Below are positions 36,022 through 44,533 of a stretch of DNA of 64,000 nt, one piece after another. The stretch is from Psychrobacillus sp. OK028 (lineage in GTDB: Bacteria > Bacillota > Bacilli > Bacillales_A > Planococcaceae). The position numbers were made by a program, and so were the translations under genes. The notes below the pieces were generated by a model that saw only the letters and a program-made list of their open reading frames with translations, did not search any database and was not told the DNA's origin. How positions within the stretch are numbered: position 1 is the stretch's first letter; every line of letters begins with the position of its first letter. The stretch is taken from NCBI RefSeq assembly GCF_900103605.1, contig NZ_FNHY01000002.1, positions 372,001-436,000 of the forward strand, read 5' to 3'.

Positions 36022-36067
36022 AAACACGCCATTTTTCTGTTTGGGAAAAATGGCGTGTTTATTTTTT
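36022..36067 (+). terminator. Terminator of the pst-phoU operon
   Basis: AAACACGCCATTTTT pairs with AAAAATGGCGTGTTT over 15 bp, followed by T-rich sequence. Confidence 0.92.
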
Positions 36068-36099
36068 AAAAGTATATAAAATTTTTTCTTTCTGTTTCA

Positions 36100-36225
36100 A
36101 GTGGACGAGTTTCGCGGGGGGAGCGATGAGCTTTCACCGTCGGATGCGCGTCGCGTGTGATATCTCATCTGTCTCACACATTCCGCAGAAGTCGTCGTCA
36201 GATTCCACTCCAATCACATAGTGAT
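36100..36225. repeat. GC-rich intergenic repeat-like element
   Basis: About 125 bp much richer in GC than its surroundings. It starts GTGGACGAGTTTCGCGGGGG and ends GTCGTCAGATTCCACTCC, so the tips GTGG/CCAC can pair. GTGTGA and TCACAC form an internal stem. There is no ribosome binding site for the frames crossing it. It resembles the dispersed palindromic repeats common in Planococcaceae genomes. Only one copy is in this window. Confidence 0.5.
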
Positions 36226-36327
36226 AATTACTCCTTAATTTTATTGGGCACTGCATATCACCTGCCATAATATGATTAGCTAAAGTATATAAGGATAGAA
36301 TCTTTAAAATTAGGTGCGTTATTATTT

Positions 36328-36798
36328 TTAGCGTGTGATTGTTTCGGCGATTTGTTTCAAAGACATGGAAGGAGTGAGCTCGTAGTTTCCTACTTGAATT
36401 CGCCCTGCTAAACCTTGGTCGGACAAATAATTATCCAAATCGACACTATTTTGAATAATACCTTCTTCCTGTAATTTTGCACTTATCTCTGAGGAAGTCA
36501 TTCCTACTTGTATAGATAAAGTCATCGCTAATTCTGATGTTGTTGGCTCGGCGGGTGATTCCGTTGTAGTAGTATCTTCAGGTTCATTTGTTTGGGCTTG
36601 CTGTGCCGAATTTAAATCGAGCTGAAGCTGTGCTAGTTGTTTTTTAACATCTGTAAGCTCTTGCTGTGCCTGATCATAGGATTCCTGTGAAATAGCATTT
36701 GTTGAAGTAATATCCTCATCGGTTAGGATTCCTTCTATTTGAAAGGCAGCACCAGCGAGAAATAATCCAATGCCTATATTTCGAATGGTTTTGTTCAT
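36328..36798 (-). CDS. MltG-like/YqzC-type membrane-anchored protein
   Basis: A 156-residue protein with one N-terminal membrane segment (about 5-22), a Gln/Thr-rich coiled linker (about 40-95) and a C-terminal segment (about 98-156) reading LSIQVGMTSSEISAKLQEEGIIQNSVDLDNYLSDQGL..IQVGNYELTPSMSLKQIAETI. That C-terminal pattern matches the LysM-like head of YceG/MltG endolytic transglycosylases, but the catalytic domain is absent. Position equals B. subtilis yqzC. It overlaps the next gene (36798-37157) by one base. Confidence 0.65.
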   Translation of the reverse strand: MNKTIRNIGIGLFLAGAAFQIEGILTDEDITSTNAISQESYDQAQQELTDVKKQLAQLQLDLNSAQQAQTNEPEDTTTTESPAEPTTSELAMTLSIQVGMTSSEISAKLQEEGIIQNSVDLDNYLSDQGLAGRIQVGNYELTPSMSLKQIAETITR

Positions 36799-37157
36799 TA
36801 CTTCCCACCACCGATCACATATTTAATGTCATCAATGTTTAAAGAGGAACGGGCACTAATTTCGTTTAACGAATAACCTTGCTTATGAAGCTCTAACACT
36901 TGGTTCTTTATAATATCATGTATGACGGGTTTTGCTTGTTTTTTTACTGGTAAAGTGACTTTGGAAGGTTCGATGAGTAATTCTTCCTCCACCACTTTAA
37001 GTCTACGCTTGAGTGCGCTCGTTTCTTGATAAACGGTTAATGAAAGATCTTCTAGTTCCGTTTCGACCTTTTTGGAGGAATCCTTGAAGAAAAAAGAAAT
37101 TGCTATTAATACAATGCCAATAATCATTATGATGACGGAAAAGTCCATAGTTTTCAC
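36798..37157 (-). CDS. Small membrane-anchored protein (YqzD-like)
   Basis: A 119-residue protein. A single N-terminal membrane helix (about 5-24) is followed by a charged helical part (about 25-75) and a C-terminal helix-turn-helix-like stretch (VLELHKQGYSLNEISARSSLNIDDIKYVI). It is upstream of and overlapping the YqzC-like gene, so they form a two-gene unit, as in B. subtilis yqzD-yqzC. Function is unknown. Confidence 0.65.
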   Translation of the reverse strand: MKTMDFSVIIMIIGIVLIAISFFFKDSSKKVETELEDLSLTVYQETSALKRRLKVVEEELLIEPSKVTLPVKKQAKPVIHDIIKNQVLELHKQGYSLNEISARSSLNIDDIKYVIGGGK

Positions 37158-37322
37158 CTCTATTGTTATAATTATATTCTCATACTACCATATCCAAAAA
37201 AACTTTGAATAATTTCCTGTGTTAATAGTAGATTTTATTTGGATATATGCTATAATTGGTTAGTCGTATAAATCATGCTCAAGTTTTATATTTAATCCTG
37301 ACAAAGAGTGGGAGGGACAACC

Positions 37323-37472
37323 ATGCGCGTTAATATTACATTAGCTTGTACAGATTGCGGAGAGCGCAACTATATTTCTAAGAAAAACAAGCGTAACAAT
37401 CCAGAACGTCTTGAACTTAAAAAATATTGCTCACGTGATAAGAAAATGACTCTTCATAGAGAAACTAAATAA
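37323..37472 (+). CDS. rpmG: 50S ribosomal protein L33
   Basis: A 49-residue ribosomal protein: [20 protein letters not shown]...[21 protein letters not shown]. The first zinc pair CTDC is present, but the second pair is incomplete: CSRD instead of CxxC. It is thus intermediate between the zinc-containing and zinc-free forms, and may be a zinc-independent paralog. The start follows GTGGGAGGGACAACC. Bacillales have several L33 copies; only this one is in the window. A terminator follows. Confidence 0.93.
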   Translation: MRVNITLACTDCGERNYISKKNKRNNPERLELKKYCSRDKKMTLHRETK

Positions 37473-37480
37473 TAACCTAA

Positions 37481-37510
37481 ACCAAAACCTCGTATGGTTT
37501 TGGTTTTTTT
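37481..37510 (+). terminator. Terminator after rpmG
   Basis: ACCAAAACC-TCGTAT-GGTTTTGGT followed by six Ts. Confidence 0.9.
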
Positions 37511-37531
37511 CTATTGTATGGAGGGATGAAG

Positions 37532-38116
37532 ATGACAAAGAAACTAACAAGGAACGCGATGAGAGAGAAGTTAACAGCTTTAGACGAGATGACATATACT
37601 AATTATTCGAGACAAATTGAAGAGCAGTTTTTGAGATATATTGCCTCTTCTGATGCTTCTACGATCGCACTGACGATATCAAGCTTCCCAGAAGTCAATA
37701 CATGGGGTATTATTAAACAGTTATGGGTTATAGGGAAAAATGTTGTAGTGCCTAAATGCAAACCGTCGGATAAATCAATGATTTTTTATCAAATACAAAA
37801 TTTCGACCAGTTAGAGCGGGTATATATGCACTTACTCGAGCCAAATCCACTACTAACAAAAGCATTCACTCCACAGGAGATTGATCTAATAGTAGTTCCT
37901 GGTATTGTTTATAACGAAAAAGGATATCGTATCGGGTTTGGAGGAGGCTATTATGACCGTTTCCTTATGAACTATCATGGAGATACACTGTCATTGGCTT
38001 TTCAAATGCAGGTGGTGGAAGATGTCGAAACAAATGTATTTGATTTGCCTGTCGATAAAATAATTACACAGAACGAAATTTTATTGTGTAAACAGAATCG
38101 TGAGAAGGATGAGTAG
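37532..38116 (+). CDS. 5-formyltetrahydrofolate cyclo-ligase family protein
   Basis: A 194-residue enzyme that converts 5-formyl-THF to 5,10-methenyl-THF with ATP. Marks are ALTISSFPEVNT, VVVPKC, EIDLIVVPGIVYNEKGYRIGFGGGYYDRFL, the last being the family's Gly-rich signature. ATG 37532 is preferred because GGAGGG lies 7 nt upstream, over the ATG at 37514. It is followed within 1 bp by the YqgQ-like gene. B. subtilis yqgN is the positional equivalent. Confidence 0.9.
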   Translation: MTKKLTRNAMREKLTALDEMTYTNYSRQIEEQFLRYIASSDASTIALTISSFPEVNTWGIIKQLWVIGKNVVVPKCKPSDKSMIFYQIQNFDQLERVYMHLLEPNPLLTKAFTPQEIDLIVVPGIVYNEKGYRIGFGGGYYDRFLMNYHGDTLSLAFQMQVVEDVETNVFDLPVDKIITQNEILLCKQNREKDE

Positions 38117-38117
38117 T

Positions 38118-38312
38118 ATGAATTCAGTATACGATGTAATGCAACTTTTAAAACGATTTGGAATATATGTATATACGAAGGATCGTATAGCTGATTTAGA
38201 AATGATGGAAGATGAAATTAGGGAACTGTATAACATGCAAATGATTGAGGCAAAAGACTTTCAGGTAGCAATGTTATTGTTGAGAAAAGAACTAAATAAT
38301 AGTAAAATATAA
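38118..38312 (+). CDS. DUF910 (YqgQ-like) small protein
   Basis: A 64-residue protein matching the YqgQ family: VYDVMQLLKRFGIYVYTKDRIADLEMMEDEIRELY. YqgQ proteins are small helical bundles proposed to bind nucleic acid; the role is not established. ATG 38118 is chosen after AAGGATGAG and lies just beyond the preceding stop. It is coupled with the folate cyclo-ligase gene. Confidence 0.88.
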   Translation: MNSVYDVMQLLKRFGIYVYTKDRIADLEMMEDEIRELYNMQMIEAKDFQVAMLLLRKELNNSKI

Positions 38313-38315
38313 TAC

Positions 38316-38346
38316 ACGTCAGAGTTGATTTTGCTCTGACGTTTTA
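38316..38346 (+). terminator. Terminator after the YqgQ-like gene
   Basis: ACGTCAGAG-TTGATTTTG-CTCTGACGT followed by Ts. Confidence 0.85.
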
Positions 38347-38524
38347 TGATTTTAGAAGAACAGCAAATAGACATATGAGTGTAGTGCCTTTAATCCACTG
38401 TTAAAGTAAAATTTGGATAATAATTCATTTACATAATTCCTTGTTTAATCTTAGCGTACGCCTAGAGCGAAAATCAGCCTTGTTGAGGTTTCGCTATGCT
38501 ATTTGCTTATTTTTATAAAAAAAG

Positions 38525-38551
38525 TGAAACTTTTTATGGATTGAATCCGTC
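38525..38551 (+). promoter_or_regulatory. ECF-sigma-type promoter upstream of the LTA synthase-like gene
   Basis: TGAAAC (38525-38530) followed by 17 bp and CGTC (38548-38551) matches the Bacillus extracytoplasmic-function sigma pattern (TGAAAC-N16/17-CGTC). It lies 140 bp before an LtaS-type gene. In B. subtilis an LtaS paralog is under sigma-M control, which supports the call. Confidence 0.55.
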
Positions 38552-38691
38552 TTATATAGGGTATGGTATAAAAGACTTGTACAATTGTATCATAATCCTA
38601 CTTCTTTTTTATTGATTTATTGTAAAGAAAGGATTAAGATAAATTCTGTTGTTTTAACTATTTTAACGAAGTAAAAAAGGGAGATGTAGGC

Positions 38692-40596
38692 ATGAGGAAG
38701 AACAATTGGCCAACACATTCTATTCTAATTCTTGCTATTGTGGCTACATGGATAAAAACATATATTGTTTACCACACCAGCTTTGACATGGATATTGAAA
38801 ACATGATGCAACAACTGATACTTTTTATAAACCCGCTGAGTTTTTTACTGTTTATATATGGACTTTCTTTATTCTTTAAGAGTCCTAAAGGCAGAAATAG
38901 ATATATAGTAATCGCAAGTATAGTACTTTCAGCTATTATTTATGCGAACGCTGTATTTTACCGTTTCTTTACTGATTTCATCACTATTCCGGTGCTATTC
39001 CAAACGAGTAATTTTGGTGATTTAGGTTCATCCGCGGCAGAAAGCATCTTTTTAACAGATATTTTCTTTTTCACAGATGTTGCTATTATCATTATTGCAT
39101 TAAAGTGGTTGAAAATTGGAGAAAAAGTTACGGCTATTAAGCCAGCAGTAAAAAAGGCTTATTTTGTTATGGCCGCTGCGATTCTATTTTTAAACTTAGG
39201 GTTATCTGAAATCGAACGACCACAATTATTAACACGAAGCTTTGATCGTGAAATGCTTGTAAAAAATATCGGACCATATAACTATCATTTATATGATATT
39301 TATATCCAATCTAAATCACATGCTCAAAGAGCGCTTGCTGATGGAAGTGAACTAGTAGAAGTTAATAACTATGTAAGATCAAACCAAGTAGATGCTAACG
39401 AAGATATGTTTGGAGTTGCCAAAGATCGAAATTTAATCGTTGTTTCAATGGAGTCGTTACAGTCTTTCGTTATAAATAATGATATGAATGGTCATGAAGT
39501 TACGCCGTTTTTAAATTCATTAACACAAGATAAAGATACTTATTATTTCTCTAATTTTTATCATCAAACAGGGTTAGGAAAAACGTCTGACTCCGAGTTT
39601 ATTTTAGAAAATTCTCTACATCCATTGGGTGGAGGTGCAGTATTCTTTACACATAGTGGGAATACATTCCATTCGATGGCAGAAAGCTTAGGTGAAGAAG
39701 GATATTTTACAAACGTATTGCATCCTAATAACAAAAGTTTCTGGAATCGAGACATTATGTATAGAGCTCTAGATATTCAAAAGTATTATGATGAACAAAG
39801 TTTTGTAGTGAATGAAGAGGATGCAGTTAACTGGGGAATGAAGGATATTCCTTTCCTCGAGCAATCAGTTGATTTGATGGCAGATATGCCTCAACCATTT
39901 TATTCGCGCTTAATAACACTAACAAATCATCATCCTTTTACTTTAGATGAAGAAGACAAGTTGATTCCTGAGTACAATTCCAATTCTAATACACTCAATA
40001 GATACTTCCAATCTGTCCGATATATGGACGAAGCATTGAAATTATTTTTTGAGGATTTAAAGGAACAAGGTTTGTATGATAACTCGATTATCGTTATGTA
40101 CGGAGATCACTATGGTATCTCTGAAAATCATAATAAAGCGATGGAGCAATATTTAGAAAAAGAAATTACTCCATATGAATCTACAAAGCTTCAACGTGTT
40201 CCTCTATTCGTCCACATTCCAAATAGTGGTAAAGGAAAAGAGGTGACGGAAACTTCCGGTCAAATTGATTTACGACCAACTATTTTACATGCTTTAGGTG
40301 TTGATACATCGAAAGATATGCAGCTCGGAGCAGATTTGTTCTCAGAAGAGCATGAAGAATTTGTTGTCTTCCGTGACGGGGGTTTTGTAACGGACAAAGT
40401 TGTTTATGCAAATAATGCTTGTTATGATAATGCAACAGGTGTAGAGATTGAGATCGAAAGCTGTCAGCCTTATATAGAAAGAGCCACTCAGGAATTAGGG
40501 TATTCAGATCAAATTATTAGCGGCGATTTATTACGTTTCTATGATTTGAAGACTGGTAACTTGAAAATAGATGAGGCTTTAAAAGAGGATAATTAA
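38692..40596 (+). CDS. LTA synthase family protein (sulfatase fold)
   Basis: A 634-residue membrane enzyme of the LtaS group, which adds glycerol phosphate to lipoteichoic acid or primes it. About five membrane helices occupy residues 8-170, followed by an extracellular sulfatase domain. Catalytic marks are SMESLQSF (Glu254), GLGKTSDSEF (Thr298, nucleophile position), YGDHYG and HNHHPF-type metal His (TNHHPF). The segment SKSHAQRALADGS near 208-219 is at the place where LtaS proteins are cleaved from the membrane part. Good SD (AAAAAGGGAGATG). Position matches B. subtilis yqgS. Confidence 0.9.
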   Translation: MRKNNWPTHSILILAIVATWIKTYIVYHTSFDMDIENMMQQLILFINPLSFLLFIYGLSLFFKSPKGRNRYIVIASIVLSAIIYANAVFYRFFTDFITIPVLFQTSNFGDLGSSAAESIFLTDIFFFTDVAIIIIALKWLKIGEKVTAIKPAVKKAYFVMAAAILFLNLGLSEIERPQLLTRSFDREMLVKNIGPYNYHLYDIYIQSKSHAQRALADGSELVEVNNYVRSNQVDANEDMFGVAKDRNLIVVSMESLQSFVINNDMNGHEVTPFLNSLTQDKDTYYFSNFYHQTGLGKTSDSEFILENSLHPLGGGAVFFTHSGNTFHSMAESLGEEGYFTNVLHPNNKSFWNRDIMYRALDIQKYYDEQSFVVNEEDAVNWGMKDIPFLEQSVDLMADMPQPFYSRLITLTNHHPFTLDEEDKLIPEYNSNSNTLNRYFQSVRYMDEALKLFFEDLKEQGLYDNSIIVMYGDHYGISENHNKAMEQYLEKEITPYESTKLQRVPLFVHIPNSGKGKEVTETSGQIDLRPTILHALGVDTSKDMQLGADLFSEEHEEFVVFRDGGFVTDKVVYANNACYDNATGVEIEIESCQPYIERATQELGYSDQIISGDLLRFYDLKTGNLKIDEALKEDN

Positions 40597-40601
40597 CAAA
40601 G

Positions 40602-40633
40602 GCACAGACATTTTTATTGTCTGTGCTTTTTTA
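40602..40633 (+). terminator. Terminator after the LTA synthase-like gene
   Basis: GCACAGACA-loop-TGTCTGTGC followed by six Ts. Confidence 0.9.
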
Positions 40634-40682
40634 TGAAACAAAATGAATTTTCATTCGTCTAACTAAGTAAGAAGGGGGGAGT

Positions 40683-41792
40683 ATGTTGAAAAAAATTGTT
40701 CTTTTATTATTTTTTACCGTTTTCCTTCATGCGTGTTCTGAAATGAAAGCTAGTATTCCTGAAAAAGAACAGGTAGTAGAGGACAAAATAACATTCGAAA
40801 ACGAAGTAGTTGAAAAAACTAACCAAGATATTCCTTCTATGCTGTTAAACAACAATGATTTTCATAGTGTGATTGGGTGGATGTCTAACGAAGAAATAGC
40901 TTTTATATTTGTGGAAAAAGGGCAGTGGTTGGTTAAAACCTATACTGTTCCGACAAACACCTGGAAAACGATCTATACTACGACTACTCCTATTATTCAG
41001 GGAACTATTCATCCTTTGAAAGAAATGATTTTATTACATACATCTAAGGACTCTTCATCCGCAGAAATTCAATTTCTACATAAAAACGGTTTTGTTACGC
41101 AAAGTCTATCATTTGAATCCTCAGAAATATACATGGATTGGCATCCAACAAACCCAAACTTAGTAGTTTTCTCTACCTTTTATGAAGATTGGACTTATAG
41201 TACATTTGTATATGATGGTGAGACACAAGCATTATCATCTATTGATATAGAAAATCCATTTGTGAAATGGTATGATGAGGATCATTTATCTGTTTATAGA
41301 TGGGCCGAGTCAGGCTTAGATGGGAGTGAGCTTTTCCTTTACTCCATCAAAGATAAGACCTTAAAGGCTACTGGCGAAGACAAAGTATTAGACGTAACCA
41401 ATATCGGAGAAGCAATCGTTTACGTTCAAATTAACGAAGAGGAAAAACAATTAGAGTATCGTTTGGAGTCTCTGAATGGATCTAATAAGTTGGAGTGGAC
41501 AGCACCTGCAGTTTCCAATTACTCCGAATGGGTGATTCCGACCATGTCGATCGTATCGTCTGATGAATTTATGTTACTGAATGCAACAGAGTCGAGAAAT
41601 CAGGATGATACTAGCCAAAAGAGTATTCTATCGAAAATCTCTTTAGATGGTCAGGTGATTTTGGGAGAAGTTGGAGAACAGCCTATTTCTTGTTCACCGA
41701 ATGGAGAAACTTGTTTAGGAGGATACTCAAAAGAAAATTGGATTAATACTAATCCATTGAAAGTAGAAAAATGGATATATTTTAATAAATAG
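40683..41792 (+). CDS. YqgU-like lipoprotein with beta-propeller character
   Basis: A 369-residue predicted lipoprotein: signal peptide with lipobox LHAC (Cys about residue 18), then a repeated beta-strand pattern with Trp/Tyr-rich turns (IGWMSNEEIAFIFVEKGQWLVKTY, MDWHPTNPNLVVFSTF, VKWYDEDHLSVYRW). This suggests a propeller fold attached outside the membrane. Function is unknown. The position matches B. subtilis yqgU. AAGGGGGGAGT precedes the start. Confidence 0.75.
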   Translation: MLKKIVLLLFFTVFLHACSEMKASIPEKEQVVEDKITFENEVVEKTNQDIPSMLLNNNDFHSVIGWMSNEEIAFIFVEKGQWLVKTYTVPTNTWKTIYTTTTPIIQGTIHPLKEMILLHTSKDSSSAEIQFLHKNGFVTQSLSFESSEIYMDWHPTNPNLVVFSTFYEDWTYSTFVYDGETQALSSIDIENPFVKWYDEDHLSVYRWAESGLDGSELFLYSIKDKTLKATGEDKVLDVTNIGEAIVYVQINEEEKQLEYRLESLNGSNKLEWTAPAVSNYSEWVIPTMSIVSSDEFMLLNATESRNQDDTSQKSILSKISLDGQVILGEVGEQPISCSPNGETCLGGYSKENWINTNPLKVEKWIYFNK

Positions 41793-41834
41793 AAAAAAGC
41801 TGCTATACATAATAAATGTATAACAGCTTTTTTG
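41793..41834 (+). terminator. Terminator between convergent genes
   Basis: AAAAAAGCTG...CAGCTTTTTT with an internal TATACAT/ATGTATA stem. It can serve both the lipoprotein gene and the minus-strand DUF2759 gene. Confidence 0.85.
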
Positions 41835-41841
41835 TTACATT

Positions 41842-42021
41842 TTAGTGTAAACTTGGTGGGAAGCCTTGGTTCACGACTGTCATGACAGTAAAGAAGCCAA
41901 AAACAGCGAACGTACCAAAGTTAAACAATACTCCCAATACATTCTTTTCTTTAAAAGCTTGATATGTGCCAACTACAGCTAAAAGTGTAACTAGGGCAAA
42001 GATTACGATTAATAAGTTCAT
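41842..42021 (-). CDS. DUF2759 (YqgW-like) small membrane protein
   Basis: A 59-residue protein on the minus strand: MNLLIVIFALVTLLAVVGTY, AFKEKNVLGVLFNFGTFAVF and NQGFPPSLH. It has two membrane segments and matches the DUF2759 pattern. GAAAGGAGTG lies before the ATG at 42021. B. subtilis yqgW is the positional equivalent. Function is unknown. Confidence 0.85.
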   Translation of the reverse strand: MNLLIVIFALVTLLAVVGTYQAFKEKNVLGVLFNFGTFAVFGFFTVMTVVNQGFPPSLH

Positions 42022-42175
42022 GAATAGACACTCCTTTCGACATCAGAAAATGAATGTCGCATTTGCATATTCCTCTTCTATTGTAATTCTAATAATACGT
42101 TTTGTCGAGTAAAAAAGTGGTGAAATATTGAACAATTGAGGATATATCGTTTAAGATAAGAAAGAGGTGATTATC

Positions 42176-42814
42176 ATGTTAAACATTCGGACTTATCCAT
42201 TAGGCTATATCCAAACTAATTGTTATGTTGTTTCTAATTCGGAGAAGCAATGCTTAATTTTTGATCCAGGAGGAGAAGGGGACAAAATAATAAGCGAGCT
42301 TCATCGTTTAAAACTTAACCCATTAGCAATACTATTGACCCATGCTCATTTTGACCATATCGGAGCAGTTGAAGAGGTGAGAGAGAGCTTTAACATTCCG
42401 GTATATATCCATGCAGCAGAGAAAAAGTGGTTGGTGGATCCAACTAAAAATGGTTCTGCCAAGTATGCGGAAATCCCTTCCATTATTTGCAGTGAAGCAG
42501 ATTTCTTATTAAATAGTGAGCCAGAATTAAAAATTGGGGAATTTCAAATGGAATTATTATATACACCAGGTCATTCGCCTGGTAGTATAACCTATTATTT
42601 TAAACAGGAAGACTTTGCGATTGTTGGAGACACACTGTTTCAAAATAGTATCGGACGTACGGATCTTCCTGGCGGGAACCAGGCTGAGCTTATGAAGGCC
42701 ATTCATTCGAAACTTTTAACGTTGCCTGAAACAACCCTAATCTATCCAGGTCATGGTGCTTCCACAACGATAGAAGATGAAATGGAGACCAATCCGTTCT
42801 TGAATGGATTCTAG
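42176..42814 (+). CDS. MBL-fold metallo-hydrolase (YqgX-like)
   Basis: A 212-residue metallo-beta-lactamase-fold hydrolase resembling glyoxalase II. Metal motifs are THAHFDHIGAVEE (HxHxDH), TPGHSPGS, VGDTLF (Asp) and YPGHGAST (His). The substrate is unknown; glyoxalase-like thioesters are typical. ATG 42176 follows AAGAGGTGA, and an in-frame GTG at 42167 overlaps that site. It is transcribed alone. Confidence 0.88.
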   Translation: MLNIRTYPLGYIQTNCYVVSNSEKQCLIFDPGGEGDKIISELHRLKLNPLAILLTHAHFDHIGAVEEVRESFNIPVYIHAAEKKWLVDPTKNGSAKYAEIPSIICSEADFLLNSEPELKIGEFQMELLYTPGHSPGSITYYFKQEDFAIVGDTLFQNSIGRTDLPGGNQAELMKAIHSKLLTLPETTLIYPGHGASTTIEDEMETNPFLNGF

Positions 42815-42890
42815 AAATCTCACTATGTATAGCTTTAGCTTTTTGAAGGATAATATACGATGTGGATGTACTCAAAATAATAACAATTCA

Positions 42891-42922
42891 AAAAAGCAGC
42901 CCAGTAAAGGAGCTGCTTTTTT
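42891..42922. terminator. Terminator between convergent MBL and DUF2626 genes
   Basis: AAAAAGCAGC and GCTGCTTTTT pair over 10 bp with A/T runs on both sides. Confidence 0.8.
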
Positions 42923-42933
42923 AGTATAAATTA

Positions 42934-43176
42934 TTAATGTCCTGCACCTGGTACGTGCATGAAAGTTGTGTAATATGTAAAACCTGCGAAGAAGAACATT
43001 AAGTAAGCTCCGAAGATGTACATATACATACGTTCTGAAAGGTTTAAAAACCCTAAAAGAAGGAATAATCCCGTATTTGCTAAAAATAGTAAAGAAGCTT
43101 CTGTCATATCACCTAAATAAAACATAACTGCAAAAATCCCTGTCCAGAAAGCCATTACTTTATACATATTGCCCAT
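42934..43176 (-). CDS. DUF2626 (YqgY-like) membrane protein
   Basis: An 80-residue protein matching DUF2626: YKVMAFWTGIFAVMFYLGDM, LSERMYMYIFGAYLMFFFAGFTYYTTFM and VPGAGH at the end. It has about two or three membrane segments. GGAGGGACTAC precedes the ATG. Function is unknown; B. subtilis yqgY sits in the same place. Confidence 0.9.
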   Translation of the reverse strand: MGNMYKVMAFWTGIFAVMFYLGDMTEASLLFLANTGLFLLLGFLNLSERMYMYIFGAYLMFFFAGFTYYTTFMHVPGAGH

Positions 43177-43320
43177 TTGTAGTCCCTCCTTTTACAACTA
43201 TATACAAATAATTCTCATATTTATTATAAATGAAAGTGTTCGTAGATGTAAACTGATTATTAGTTTTCTTTTACTCATTATACACTGCATTGTCACAAAT
43301 ATGTATTATCTATGCATTCA

Positions 43321-44001
43321 TTATAGAACTTCTATTTGATATACGCAATTGCTACAGTCATTTAGTTTACTTTCTAATTGAACGAATTCATTATTTGGGA
43401 ACAATGCATCAAACTGTCCTTTTAAATAAGATTCATGAATACTACAAATAATATGTGGATGCGTGGATAAATGTCCTTTATAAGGGCAATTAAAAATAGA
43501 GAATGTAATAATTTGTTTGTCTTCTATAGTTTCGATTTTTGGAATATAACCTATAGATAGGGCAGCAGCCGATAATAACTCCATTTTTTGATCAAAGCTT
43601 TGTGGCTCTAACGATAAATTTTGTATAGAATTGCGCCCAGAAGTATAACTAATGTTTTTGGCTTTATCAAGCGCCTCTGTACCCATCATATTAACTAATT
43701 CCAATAACCACTCTAGTAATAAATGATTTTCTTGCTTAGGAAAACTTAAGTAAATTGGTTTTTCTGGAAGCTTGTATATTCGAGCTGGGCGACCACCTTT
43801 TTTGTTGTTAAGCAGCTCAGAAGTGATCAGCTTTGATTCATTTAATTTTGTAAGATGAAGCCTTGCGACATTAGGGTGGATGCTGAATTGTTCCGCAATT
43901 TGTTGCACATTTACGGGTTCAATTTGTTCAACGATATATAGATAAATAGAATACCGAGTTTCGTCTGCTAAAGCATTTGTAAGCTTTAAAGTATTAGGCA
44001 T
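43321..44001 (-). CDS. HTH transcriptional regulator with C-terminal Cys cluster (SufR-like)
   Basis: A 226-residue regulator. An N-terminal winged helix-turn-helix (about 5-70: TNALADETRYSIYLYIVEQ, QIAEQFSIHPNVARLHLTKL, KGGRPARIYKL) is followed by a helical middle and a C-terminal sensor-like part. Four Cys fall in FNCPYKG, IICSIHES and LNDCSNCVY. SufR-type regulators bind an iron-sulfur cluster through such Cys. No target operator was identified. It lies apart from suf genes, so the regulon is unknown. Confidence 0.7.
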   Translation of the reverse strand: MPNTLKLTNALADETRYSIYLYIVEQIEPVNVQQIAEQFSIHPNVARLHLTKLNESKLITSELLNNKKGGRPARIYKLPEKPIYLSFPKQENHLLLEWLLELVNMMGTEALDKAKNISYTSGRNSIQNLSLEPQSFDQKMELLSAAALSIGYIPKIETIEDKQIITFSIFNCPYKGHLSTHPHIICSIHESYLKGQFDALFPNNEFVQLESKLNDCSNCVYQIEVL

Positions 44002-44134
44002 GCAATTACCTTCTTTCTGCTATTAGTTCCTATTATAATCACGAAAGGGAGAATAATAAAACAATTTATAGAAAAAGTCTTCTTAATTCTTTGACTTTTA
44101 TTATTTCATTCTTAATGTTTGGGCAGAAGAGCAT

Positions 44135-44533
44135 TTATTCTTCTAAAATGTCTAACTGTTTGTAATAGTTATCCACAATTGGATGAATATCTGGGCTTGA
44201 ATCGTAATAGATATTGTCAATTTCATTTAGAGTAAAATTGAATTCTTTCTCGCCATCAAAAAGGGAAATACAATATCGCCAACCTTCACGTTTTTCTTGG
44301 TTTTCTTGTGGCGTAAAGACGACACCTTTAATCAGTGTTACAAATTCATCAATTTGTTCTTGCTCAACTATTGTCTTTGAATAGCCGGTTGAGCCATCTT
44401 GAATAATAACTTTCTCTACACTTTCAATTTTTGCATCCTTATAAAATTCTTCTAATGATTGCGTTTTTCCATTATTACAAGCAGAAAGTAAAAATAGACT
44501 TACCAATAAAATCAGGAACAAATACTTTTTCAT
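44135..44533 (-). CDS. Small lipoprotein, unrecognised
   Basis: A 132-residue predicted lipoprotein with signal peptide and lipobox LSAC (Cys about 19), followed by a soluble part with IIQDGSTGYSKTIVEQEQIDEF and DIHPIVDNYYKQ. The pattern is common in Bacillus lipoproteins of unknown role. It is a single gene upstream of the comG region on the other strand. CTTAGAGGTGATTC supports the start. Confidence 0.75.
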   Translation of the reverse strand: MKKYLFLILLVSLFLLSACNNGKTQSLEEFYKDAKIESVEKVIIQDGSTGYSKTIVEQEQIDEFVTLIKGVVFTPQENQEKREGWRYCISLFDGEKEFNFTLNEIDNIYYDSSPDIHPIVDNYYKQLDILEE

